DNA of 30,782 nucleotides from Prevotellamassilia sp. (GTDB lineage: Bacteria > Bacteroidota > Bacteroidia > Bacteroidales > Bacteroidaceae): assembly GCA_009775705.1 (NCBI GenBank), contig VSQE01000027.1:1-30782 (forward strand), read 5' to 3'. This document shows, piece by piece, positions 23,267 to 29,979 of this stretch. Position 1 is the stretch's first letter. Every line of letters starts with the position of its first letter. The position numbers and the translations under genes were made by a program. The notes beneath the pieces are model-generated. The model searched no databases. It had not been told where the DNA came from and saw only the letters and a list, made by a program, of their open reading frames with translations.

Positions 23267-26137
23267 TTATTCCTTAAGATCGGCCGGAAGCATCGTCACG
23301 GTGACGCGGTTGTGCTGTTTCAGCAGTACGTCGTTGACGAATTTCCGGATGTCTTCGCTTGTCAGGTTCCTGATGGTGTCCTCATAGCCCGTCTGTTCGT
23401 CCTGTTTCCAGTTGTTCAGGGCCATGATGAGCGACTGCCAGTAGCCGTTCTTGTGCTGGCCGTCGGCATATTCCTTCAGTTCGAATTCCTTCACCTTGTC
23501 CAGCTCCTCCTTGGTCACTCCGTCTTTGGCTATTTCGAGAATACCCTGTTCCATGAGCAGCAGGGCACTGTCGGCCTTGGCCGGTTTCACGGGGCAGTAG
23601 ATCTGGATGGTATAGCTGTCGTTGATGCCGTATTCGGCATTGCCGGAGGCTCCCACGCTGTAGGCCATCGAGCCTTCCTCGCGGATGCTCTTCAGGTAGC
23701 GTTGTGTGAGGATCTGTCCCAAAGCGTTTACGGCGGCGGCGTTCTTCATCGAATATTTGAGGTCGCCGTTCCAGAGCTGTACGATGTTGCCCTGCGGGGT
23801 CTCCATGGCGCGTACGAAGCGGTTGTCCACGGTGCCCTTTACGGGACGGATCTTGCGGTCGGTGTAGCTTTCGCGTTTCTTTACGGCCTTGAGCGGGGCG
23901 ATGTACTGCTCCGTGAAGGCGCGGAGGCTGTCGGTGTCGAAGGCTCCGGTAAAGTAGAAGTCGAAGTCGCCGGCGGCGGAGAAACGTTCGGAGTAGACAC
24001 GGCGGATGTCCTCGTAAGTAATCTTGTCCAGATCCTTGCTCTTAAGCAGGGCGCGGTGCGGGTTGTGTCCGAAGATGGTGCTGCGCACGGAATCGGAGAA
24101 GGCCATGTCGGGGATCTTCTCCAGATTTTCGAGTTGTGTGCGGAGCATGGTCATGCAGTTGTTGAATCCTTCGGTATCGTTGGCCGGCTGCTGGAAGCGC
24201 AGGTAGATGAGTTCGAAGAGCGTGCGCAGGTCTTTGGGCGTGGAGGTTCCGCTCAGCGTCTCCGTGGCCTCGCCCAGTGCGGGAGAGCAGGAAGCCTGTT
24301 TGCCGGCGAGTTTCTTTTCCAGTTCCACGGAGGTGAAGTTGCCCAGTCCGGTAGCGTTCATCACCACGCCGAACACGTCCGACATGCCGCCGCCGGTGAT
24401 GATGCCTTTGAAGAGTTCGAGGTCTTTGTCCCGGGTGAGGCTCTTTCCGCCGAAACTGCTGGCGCGGAACTGCACTTCCGAGTCGTTGAAGTCCGTCTTG
24501 CGGAAGAAGACGCGGGCACCGTTGGCCAGTGTCCAGCAGGTATAGCCGAAGGGGGCCTTCTCCTCTTTCAGGATCTTGCCCTTCTTGGGCAGTACGGGAA
24601 TGAGGGGTTCGTTCTTGACGTTGTCCACGTAGGCTTCCAGCTGGGCGGCTTTGGCGGCGGCCACGGCCTGTTTCATGCTTTCGGCGGTGGGGATGGCCAC
24701 GCCTTCCTTTTCGGGATACATGGCCAGGAACACGAAGTTGGAATCGGTCGAGGCCGTCAGTTCCTTGAAGAGGCCCGAGACAGCCTGTGACAGTTGTGCC
24801 GAAGTCACCTGCTGCGTGATGCCCTTATAGATGTTGAATTCCGTCTCGAGGTCGGGGATGGGATCTTTTTCAAGGAAGTGGCGTACGTACTGCCTCACGT
24901 AGAAGTCGTGGCGCTGCTTCTCGCGGTTGTCATAGATCTTTTCGATGCGGCTCATGAACTCCTCGCGGGCGCGGATCAGTTCCGTCTCGGTAAAGCCGAA
25001 GCGGGAGGCGCGTTCCACTTCTTCCATCACCTTCTGCACGGCGGCGGCGTCCTGTCCCGGTTTGGGAAGGATATAGACAGTGAGGGCGTTCATCGTCTTG
25101 CTCATCAGATATTTGTCGTCGCCGGCTTCGGCAGCGATGAAGGGGCAGTCCGGTTTCTGCGACAGTTCGTTCAGGCGGGCGCTGAAGCACGTCGAGGCCA
25201 GTCCCGTAAAGAGCTGGTAACTGATGCTGACGGGCGTGTTCTTATAGGCTTCGGGAAGGGGGTCGTGCTTGAACATCAGTTCTATGATGGATTGCTGCTG
25301 CTCCTTGTCCTTGTCGATGACGTAGATGGCCTCGGCGTTTGCAGGTACGGGATAGGTCTCGTAGGGTGCGGCGTTCTCGGGCATCTGTATGGGCGAGAAG
25401 ATGGCTTTGATGCGGGCCTCCACCTTGTCTACGTCGATGTCGCCCACGACAATTACGCCCTGAAGGTCCGGACGGTACCATTTCTCATAGTATGCGCGCA
25501 GGAACTCGGGTTTGAAGTTGTCGATGATTTCCATCAGTCCGATGGGCATGCGGTGGCCGTATTTCGATCCGGGATAAAGGGTGGGCAGGTTGCGCTCGAA
25601 GATGCGCTGTCCGGCGCTGGAGCGCATGCGCCATTCCTCGTGGATCACGCCGCGCTCCTTGTCTATCTCGGCAGGATCGAGGATGAGGCCGTCGGCCCAG
25701 TCGTGCAGGATCGTGAGGCAGGAGTCTATGTTGGCATCGTTTACGGGCACGTTGTCTATGTTGTAGACCGTCTCGTCAGTGCTGGTATAGGCATTGAGGT
25801 TCTCGCCGAATTTCACACCGATGCTTTCGCAGAAGCGTATCACGCCGTTGCCCGGAAAGTTTTTCGTGCCGTTGAAGCACATGTGCTCCAGGAAGTGGGC
25901 CAGTCCGCGCTGGTTGTCGTCTTCCTGTACCGACCCCACTTTCTGCGCGATGTAGAAATGGGCCCGGTTTTCGGGCAGTTTGTTGTGGCGGATGTAGTAG
26001 GTAAGTCCGTTGGGCAGTTTGCCGTAACGGATGGCGGGGTCCATGGGCAGCTCGGGGAGCTGTTGTGCCACGGTTCTCATGGCAGGCATGCTTGCCAGCA
26101 GGACAAGCAGCAGCATGAGGAGGTTTCTTTTTTTCAT
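23267..26137 (-). CDS. Exported M16-family zinc metalloprotease (pitrilysin/PqqL type)
   Basis: A 956-aa periplasmic peptidase of the M16 family, a two-half clam-shell that degrades peptides. Signal peptide: MKKRNLLMLLLVLLASMPAM, ending near TVAQ (residue 25). The inverted zinc motif HFLEH is at 81-85 with His81, Glu84 and His85; the third ligand is probably Glu161 (DKERGVIHEEW). GENLNAYTSTDETVY (111-125) is characteristic of M16. The second half (about 510-956) repeats the fold without an active site, as usual (for example GSMAYSVGASGN). A promoter box lies at 26220-26227 and a hairpin terminator follows the gene, so it is a single-gene unit. Repeat copy 2 is about 280 bp upstream. Substrate unknown. 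Confidence 0.95.
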   Translation of the reverse strand: MKKRNLLMLLLVLLASMPAMRTVAQQLPELPMDPAIRYGKLPNGLTYYIRHNKLPENRAHFYIAQKVGSVQEDDNQRGLAHFLEHMCFNGTKNFPGNGVIRFCESIGVKFGENLNAYTSTDETVYNIDNVPVNDANIDSCLTILHDWADGLILDPAEIDKERGVIHEEWRMRSSAGQRIFERNLPTLYPGSKYGHRMPIGLMEIIDNFKPEFLRAYYEKWYRPDLQGVIVVGDIDVDKVEARIKAIFSPIQMPENAAPYETYPVPANAEAIYVIDKDKEQQQSIIELMFKHDPLPEAYKNTPVSISYQLFTGLASTCFSARLNELSQKPDCPFIAAEAGDDKYLMSKTMNALTVYILPKPGQDAAAVQKVMEEVERASRFGFTETELIRAREEFMSRIEKIYDNREKQRHDFYVRQYVRHFLEKDPIPDLETEFNIYKGITQQVTSAQLSQAVSGLFKELTASTDSNFVFLAMYPEKEGVAIPTAESMKQAVAAAKAAQLEAYVDNVKNEPLIPVLPKKGKILKEEKAPFGYTCWTLANGARVFFRKTDFNDSEVQFRASSFGGKSLTRDKDLELFKGIITGGGMSDVFGVVMNATGLGNFTSVELEKKLAGKQASCSPALGEATETLSGTSTPKDLRTLFELIYLRFQQPANDTEGFNNCMTMLRTQLENLEKIPDMAFSDSVRSTIFGHNPHRALLKSKDLDKITYEDIRRVYSERFSAAGDFDFYFTGAFDTDSLRAFTEQYIAPLKAVKKRESYTDRKIRPVKGTVDNRFVRAMETPQGNIVQLWNGDLKYSMKNAAAVNALGQILTQRYLKSIREEGSMAYSVGASGNAEYGINDSYTIQIYCPVKPAKADSALLLMEQGILEIAKDGVTKEELDKVKEFELKEYADGQHKNGYWQSLIMALNNWKQDEQTGYEDTIRNLTSEDIRKFVNDVLLKQHNRVTVTMLPADLKE

Positions 26138-26219
26138 AATGAAAGTTTTTTATGATAGTTGTTCTATTCTCGGGACATGGAACGTTGCATTTGTCTACAA
26201 AAAATCCCTTTTTTCGCTG

Positions 26220-26227
26220 CAAAAGTA
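26220..26227 (-). promoter_or_regulatory. -7 box of the M16 protease gene
   Basis: Minus strand reads TACTTTTG, fitting TAnnTTTG, with a start predicted near 26214 and a leader of about 77 nt. No TTTG at the -33 spacing. Confidence 0.5.
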
Positions 26228-26284
26228 GTTATTTTTAAGCTAATAAGAGATAAAAGACGGAACAAAAAGCAATCCGGGCCCGTT

Positions 26285-26407
26285 AAAACCGTACGGAGCC
26301 TTTCCGGTGCTTCTCTGTGGGTGTGGAATCTGCCCGGCCCGTAGCAAAAACCGTGCCAAACTGAAAAGGGCGTAAAACCGTGCGGCCGCTATTTCGGTTT
26401 TTTTAAT
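26285..26407. other. Intergenic stretch with three AAAACCGTRC direct repeats and a hairpin
   Basis: The 536-bp gap between the M16 and Cys-rich genes holds no gene. Apart from the M16 promoter and repeat copy 2, it has AAAACCGTACGG (26285-26296), AAAACCGTGCC (26347-26357) and AAAACCGTGCGG (26374-26385). The last forms a stem with CGGTTTT (26395-26401) that runs into seven T on +, around an inner GCGGCCGC palindrome. This looks like a + strand terminator, although no + strand gene precedes it. Confidence 0.4.
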
Positions 26408-26546
26408 GGTACTGTACAAAGTTTAACCTGTAGGTTTTTAGGGAAACCTCCGGGAAGGGACCTATTTTTCACAACATAGTATCTTTTTTGAACAAGATGG
26501 GACCTTTTTTAAAAAAGATAGTATGTTTTTTTCACGTTAAGCGACG

Positions 26547-26592
26547 AAAAAAACCGCCCGATAGGCGGCTTTTCAGGGTTGTTCTGCTTTGC
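26547..26592 (-). ncRNA. Candidate very short RNA of repeat copy 2, with intrinsic terminator
   Basis: Predicted start near 26592; the terminator stem is 26554-26558 with 26564-26568, followed on the minus strand by seven U (26553-26547). The same hairpin is the first terminator after the Cys-rich gene (stop at 26674) and may end its mRNA too. RNA status is inference from the conserved promoter and terminator. Confidence 0.4.
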
Positions 26593-26597
26593 TGGTG

Positions 26598-26629
26598 CAA
26601 ATATACTGCATTCGCGGGCGAAAAGCAAA
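26598..26629 (-). promoter_or_regulatory. Full -33/-7 promoter inside repeat copy 2
   Basis: Minus strand TTTG (26626-26629), a 20-nt spacer, then TATATTTG (26598-26605), exactly as in copy 1 although the spacer has two substitutions. Confidence 0.7.
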
Positions 26630-26673
26630 TGTTAATTAACTTACTTTTAGATTCGAAAAATTGCCCTTCCCGG

Positions 26674-26907
26674 TTATTTGGTCTTTTTCTGCGGACATTG
26701 CTTGGTACAAGTCTTACAGTTTTTTTTGCAGGCCTGTTTAAATTTCTTGCCGGTCTTGCAGCATTCCTTTCCTTTTTTCTCGCATTTCTTTTTCTGGTCG
26801 CACTGTTCCGTCTTTTTCTCGCAGTTGCCGCATTTTTTCTGCGGGCATTGTGCGCTGAGGCCTATGCAGAACAGGGCTGCCGCGGCCAGTGTCATCAATT
26901 TTTTCAT
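26674..26907 (-). CDS. Exported Cys/Lys-rich small protein
   Basis: Not a family I can name. 77 aa: a clear signal peptide (MKKLMTLAAAALFCIGLSAQ), then a mature part of about 58 residues with 11 Cys and about 21 Lys and almost no hydrophobic residues. Cys are spaced as CPQKKC, CGNC, ECC, CKTC and again CPQKK near the end, so the pentapeptide CPQKK frames the mature chain. The composition suggests a metal-binding (metallothionein-like) or disulfide-rich cationic periplasmic peptide. It is divergent from the metal-efflux ATPase and Fur-family genes about 320 bp away, which makes metal binding attractive but unproven. A TACATTTG box lies 62 nt upstream of the start. A small hairpin and the repeat-borne terminator flank it. 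Confidence 0.8.
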   Translation of the reverse strand: MKKLMTLAAAALFCIGLSAQCPQKKCGNCEKKTEQCDQKKKCEKKGKECCKTGKKFKQACKKNCKTCTKQCPQKKTK

Positions 26908-26922
26908 GTTCGTCTTTTTTTA

Positions 26923-26977
26923 TTGTTTATACAATCGGTGCCGAGGTGTCCGGCACGTTTCTTCGCAGGCAAATGTA
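26923..26977 (-). promoter_or_regulatory. Promoter and leader of the Cys/Lys-rich gene with two small inverted repeats
   Basis: The -7 box TACATTTG (26970-26977 on the minus strand) predicts a start near 26964 and a leader of about 56 nt. The leader contains GTGCCG/CGGCAC (26938-26956) and ATTGT/ACAAT (26923-26936). These could be a regulator site or RNA hairpins; neither resembles the 7-1-7 palindrome at 27158-27172. Confidence 0.5.
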
Positions 26978-27017
26978 CGAAGAAAACAGATAATACGGGT
27001 TGTTCTGAAGCATAATA

Positions 27018-27131
27018 ATGCGGTTTAGCCTTGTCCCTTCGATGGGAAGTGAGGAACTGTTTACGACCATCGAAGTAACAAGAATGATGGAAACAATCGA
27101 GGTAACCGTTAAGGACATACTTACACAGTAA
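27018..27131 (+). CDS. Possible 37-aa small ORF
   Basis: ATG at 27018 and TAA at 27129-27131, bounded upstream by TGA (27006-27008). The peptide contains an imprecise internal repeat (TTIEVTRMM, then ETIEVTVKD), mirrored in DNA as ATCGAAGTAAC and ATCGAGGTAAC. There is no promoter box before it and nothing recognisable in it. It occupies the gap between the Cys-rich and ATPase genes and may be chance or a decayed fragment. Confidence 0.15.
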   Translation: MRFSLVPSMGSEELFTTIEVTRMMETIEVTVKDILTQ

Positions 27132-27157
27132 TACGTTTTGCGGGGGATATTCGAAGT

Positions 27158-27172
27158 TGCAACCCGGTTGCA
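27158..27172. promoter_or_regulatory. Perfect 7-1-7 palindrome over the ATPase promoter: candidate Fur-family operator
   Basis: TGCAACC-C-GGTTGCA is a perfect inverted repeat of two 7-bp arms around one base, the geometry of Fur, Zur and PerR boxes. It covers the -33 position relative to the -7 box at 27185-27192, where a bound repressor would block polymerase. The second gene of the unit encodes a Fur-family protein, the obvious candidate to bind it. I found no second copy in the window. Confidence 0.5.
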
Positions 27173-27184
27173 GGGATAAGTTCC

Positions 27185-27192
27185 TACCTTTG
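27185..27192 (+). promoter_or_regulatory. -7 box of the metal-efflux ATPase gene
   Basis: TACCTTTG, an exact TAnnTTTG box, with transcription predicted near 27198 and a leader of about 30 nt. The box includes the first base of a GTG that would otherwise extend the gene, so the ATG at 27228 is the start. Confidence 0.65.
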
Positions 27193-27227
27193 TGCCGTTC
27201 CGTAAAGAAAAAAACGGGTTTACTGAT

Positions 27228-29117
27228 ATGTCACACCATCATCACCATTCCCACGGAGGCTCTGTGCGGCCTTTTGTTCTGGTTTCCGTTCTGTTGTTCG
27301 CGGCCGGCCTGCTGCTTGATGCCGCCGGTACGCATTTTTTCAGTGATACGCGCTTGCGTCTGCTGTGGTATGTAGCGGCATGGCTTCCTGTGGCAGCTCC
27401 TGTGGCGCGTCAGGGCTGGCGCGAACTGCGCAGCGGGACGCCGTTCAGCGAGTTCACCCTGATGTCCGTCGCTTCGGCCGGAGCCTTTGCCATCGGCGAG
27501 TTTCCCGAAGCGGTGGCGGTGATGCTTTTCTATACCGTGGGCGAGGCCTTTCAGGACCGCGCCGCCGGGCGGGCCCGGCGCGACATCAGTGCCCTGACCG
27601 ACCTGCGCCCCGACAAGGCAGCCGTGGAACGCGACGGAACGGTGGTATTCCTGCCGACGGAAACGGTGGCCGTGGGCAGCGTGGTGCGTGTGCCCGTGGG
27701 CGGACGGGTGGCGCTGGACGGCATCGTGCTGGAGGCGCCGGCCGTGATTGATACCGCCGCACTCACGGGCGAGAGCCTGCCGCGTCGCGTGGAGCCGGGC
27801 GATGAGGTGCCTGCCGGATCCGTGGTCTGCGAGGCCGAGCTGCGCCTGCGTGTGACGAGGCCCGGTAGCGACAGTGCCTTGTCGCGCATACTGCGGCTCG
27901 TGGCCGATGCCGCGGAGCGCAAGGCTCCTGCCGAAGTCTTCATCCGGCGTTTCGCACGTGTCTATACCCCTACGGTCATTGTGCTGGCTGTTCTCATCGC
28001 CCTGTGGCCGCTCATGACGGCAGACGGCTGGAGCCCTGCCGCCCTGAAGGCTGCGCTGGTGTTTCTGGCCGTGTCCTGTCCCTGCGCCCTTGTGGTGAGT
28101 GTTCCGCTGGCCTATTTCAGCGGCATCGGCGTGGCGGCGCGCCACGGCATTCTTTTCAAGGGTGGCAGCTATCTGGATGCGGTGACGCGGCTGGACACCG
28201 TGGCTTTCGACAAGACGGGAACGCTCACCGACGGGACGTTCCGGATAGACAGGATATGTCCGGCTTCCGGACGTTCGGAGGAAGAGCTGTTGCAGGCACT
28301 TCTTTCCTTAGAGGTCCGCAGCACCCATCCGCTGGCACGTGCCCTGACGGCATACGCCTGGGCAAGGGGCCTGCGGCCTGCGGCGGTGACGCAGTTGCAA
28401 GAGACGGCGGGACTGGGGCTTGGCGGCATGTTGCCGGCCGGACACAGGGTGCTGGCCGGCAACATGCGGCTGCTGCGGACGGAGGGAGTGCAACTGCCCG
28501 CGGACGTGGAGGCGGAGGCCACCGTCATCTGCTGTGCTGTAGACGGTGAATATGCCGGCTGTGTCCTTTTTGCGGACCAGCCCCGCACCGATGCGGCCCG
28601 TGCCGTGACGGAACTGAAAGCCCTCGGTACGGAGCGCGTGGCGGTGCTCTCGGGCGACAGAGCGGCCTGTGTGGAACGGCTGGCGCGGCAGGTGGGCGCG
28701 GACGAGTGGTATGGCGACCTCTTGCCCGAAGGAAAACTGGAACACGTCTCGCGTTATGTGGCGGAGCCCGGCCGGCGCACGGCGTTTGTGGGCGACGGCA
28801 TCAACGATGCTCCGGTGCTGGCCCTGAGCCATGTGGGTTTCGCGATGGGCGGTGTCGGGGCCGATGCGGCGGTGGAGACGGCGGACGTGGTGATACAGGG
28901 CGACAGTCCGTCAAAAGTGGCGCAGGCGGTGCGTATAGGGCGGGCCGTGAGGCGCACGGTGCGCCTGAACATCCTGCTGGCGTTGGGCTCCAAGCTGGCC
29001 GTTCTCGTGCTCGGAGCCGCAGGTATGGCCCCGCTCTGGCTGGCCGTGCTGGCCGATACGGGAGTGGCATTGCTCTGCGTGGCCAATGTGTTCCTGCTGA
29101 CCAGACGCATAAAATGA
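27228..29117 (+). CDS. P1B-type heavy-metal efflux ATPase, Zn/Cd/Pb class
   Basis: Inner-membrane pump that exports soft divalent metals from the cytoplasm using ATP. At 629 aa it has the P-type core: actuator motif TGES (180-183), the transport-site CPC (284-286), phosphorylation motif DKTGT (328-332), HP (367-368) and GDGINDAP (522-529). The last helices carry N581 with K589 and an Asp-Thr-Gly (610-612), the P1B-2 pattern for Zn/Cd/Pb; the Cu-type YN and MxxSS motifs are absent. There is no N-terminal HMA domain with CxxC: it has instead a very short His-rich head, HHHHHSH at residues 3-9. It is followed 39 nt later by a Fur-family gene, and a palindrome covers its promoter, so metal-responsive repression is likely. 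A cobalt or nickel substrate cannot be excluded. Confidence 0.95.
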   Translation: MSHHHHHSHGGSVRPFVLVSVLLFAAGLLLDAAGTHFFSDTRLRLLWYVAAWLPVAAPVARQGWRELRSGTPFSEFTLMSVASAGAFAIGEFPEAVAVMLFYTVGEAFQDRAAGRARRDISALTDLRPDKAAVERDGTVVFLPTETVAVGSVVRVPVGGRVALDGIVLEAPAVIDTAALTGESLPRRVEPGDEVPAGSVVCEAELRLRVTRPGSDSALSRILRLVADAAERKAPAEVFIRRFARVYTPTVIVLAVLIALWPLMTADGWSPAALKAALVFLAVSCPCALVVSVPLAYFSGIGVAARHGILFKGGSYLDAVTRLDTVAFDKTGTLTDGTFRIDRICPASGRSEEELLQALLSLEVRSTHPLARALTAYAWARGLRPAAVTQLQETAGLGLGGMLPAGHRVLAGNMRLLRTEGVQLPADVEAEATVICCAVDGEYAGCVLFADQPRTDAARAVTELKALGTERVAVLSGDRAACVERLARQVGADEWYGDLLPEGKLEHVSRYVAEPGRRTAFVGDGINDAPVLALSHVGFAMGGVGADAAVETADVVIQGDSPSKVAQAVRIGRAVRRTVRLNILLALGSKLAVLVLGAAGMAPLWLAVLADTGVALLCVANVFLLTRRIK

Positions 29118-29126
29118 AAAAAGTCG

Positions 29127-29134
29127 TATCTTTG
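29127..29134 (+). promoter_or_regulatory. -7 box of the Fur-family gene
   Basis: TATCTTTG lies in the 39-nt gap after the ATPase gene and would start transcription about 17 nt before the ATG at 29157. The regulator can thus be made independently of the ATPase. No palindrome is seen here. Confidence 0.55.
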
Positions 29135-29156
29135 TCCCGCAGCACATCAATGAAAA

Positions 29157-29597
29157 ATGGATTTATCTGAAAAAATACTCGAATCGCGTGGGGTGCGGCC
29201 TACGGCATTGCGCCTGCTCATCCTGCGCACCATGCAGAAACTGAACTGTGCCGTTTCGCTGACGGATGTAGAGGCGAAATTAGGAACGGTGGACAAATCC
29301 ACGATCTTCAGGACGCTCACCCTTTTTCTGGACCATCACCTCGTGCATGCGGTGGAGGACGGAACGGGACAGACCAAGTATGCCCTCTGTGCGGAGGACT
29401 GCCATTGTGGCGAGGATTATCATGTGGGACTGACGGACCTGCACACGCATTTCTATTGCGAGCGTTGCCGGCGTACGCTGTGTCTGCGCGGACTGCCGGT
29501 GCCGAGCGTAGACCTGCCCGAAGATTTTGACCTGCACACGGCTAACTATGTGCTGAAGGGCATCTGTCCGGAGTGTAAGGGCAAGGGCCGTCGCTGA
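29157..29597 (+). CDS. Fur-family metal-responsive transcriptional repressor
   Basis: Dimeric winged-helix repressor of 146 aa. The DNA-binding domain is residues 1-80, with GVRPTALRLLILRTMQKL and the recognition-helix region VDKSTIFRTLTLFLDHHLV. The C-terminal half has a His/Cys-rich hinge (CHCGEDYH, 82-89), the metal-site pattern DLHTHFYCERC (94-104), and a second CPEC (137-140); the CxxC pairs at 101/104 and 137/140 should hold structural zinc. The three extra Cys/His of the hinge could form a sensing site. Which metal it senses cannot be read: linkage to a Zn/Cd-class exporter favours zinc or cadmium. Classic Zur represses uptake when zinc is plentiful, so control of an exporter would imply a different logic, such as derepression by metal binding. 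Confidence 0.92.
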   Translation: MDLSEKILESRGVRPTALRLLILRTMQKLNCAVSLTDVEAKLGTVDKSTIFRTLTLFLDHHLVHAVEDGTGQTKYALCAEDCHCGEDYHVGLTDLHTHFYCERCRRTLCLRGLPVPSVDLPEDFDLHTANYVLKGICPECKGKGRR

Positions 29598-29609
29598 GCG
29601 GTATAATTA

Positions 29610-29663
29610 AATTAGGAATTAGCAATTAGTAATTCTCAATTGCTAATTCCTAATTCCTAATTC
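29610..29663. repeat. AATTNNN heptamer array forming a 17-bp perfect hairpin
   Basis: Seven whole units with strict 7-bp period (AATTAGG, AATTAGC, AATTAGT, AATTCTC, AATTGCT, AATTCCT, AATTCCT) and a partial eighth. The first half carries AG after AATT and the second half CT, so 29611-29627 and 29638-29654 are perfect 17-bp complements with a 10-nt loop. It begins 13 nt after the Fur-family stop and may act as a transcription terminator despite lacking a GC stem. Related to the shorter array at 8317-8344. Confidence 0.65.
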
Positions 29664-29920
29664 AATCCGGCGCACCACCTCCAAGTGTCCGCCGAATGTC
29701 AGTTGCGGGCCCTCCGGTTCAGGACCGTTCATGGGGGCTTCTTTTGGGGCGGAGCCGGCGGGACGCTCTGCCCCACCCTCCTTGTAAGAAGTGAGAAGAT
29801 GAATTTTTAGAGAAAATCTTGTAAAAAACGGCGGAATATTTCTATTTGCCGGTCTCCCCCCCCACAACGGACGAAAAAATGTATGCAGGAACAGTGGACA
29901 ACGGCTGTTTGGCCTTATAC
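29664..29920. other. Gene-free stretch with a GC-rich hairpin
   Basis: No convincing gene in 29598-29979. Besides the heptamer array and the terminator at 29921-29970, it has GGGGCGGAGC (29746-29755) facing GCTCTGCCCC (29765-29774), a 10-bp stem with one G-T pair and a 9-nt loop, without U-tract. A 74-aa minus frame (29643-29867) has low-complexity Gly/Pro/Glu content and no promoter box. Confidence 0.35.
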
Positions 29921-29970
29921 AAAAATCCCGTATGCTTTTCCTCTTACGGAACCGGCATACGGGATTTCCT
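29921..29970 (-). terminator. Intrinsic terminator of the endonuclease gene
   Basis: Perfect 13-bp arms AAATCCCGTATGC (29923-29935) and GCATACGGGATTT (29955-29967). On the minus strand the stem runs into five U and G (TTTTTG). It lies 12 nt after the stop at 29980. Confidence 0.8.
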
Positions 29971-29979
29971 GTTTCTTCT

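Larger units (their letters stand above)
26417..26631. repeat. 215-bp dispersed intergenic repeat, copy 2
   Basis: Same length and orientation as copy 1 at 4739-4953, with about 14 substitutions and no gap. The best conserved part runs from about 26448 to 26515 (GGGAAGGGACCT onward), where I see no difference. The promoter boxes, the terminator stem and the A-run are all unchanged; differences fall in the left inverted repeat, the spacer, the hairpin loop and the leader. It starts 42 nt beyond the stop of the Cys-rich gene. Confidence 0.8.

Noticed and set aside
23240..26155. 516-aa and 453-aa open frames on +
   Set aside because: Both are antisense to the M16 protease, whose zinc motif and signal peptide are unambiguous.
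29643..29867. 74-aa open frame on -
   Set aside because: Low-complexity composition, no promoter box and no recognisable family; it crosses the GC-rich hairpin and the heptamer array.
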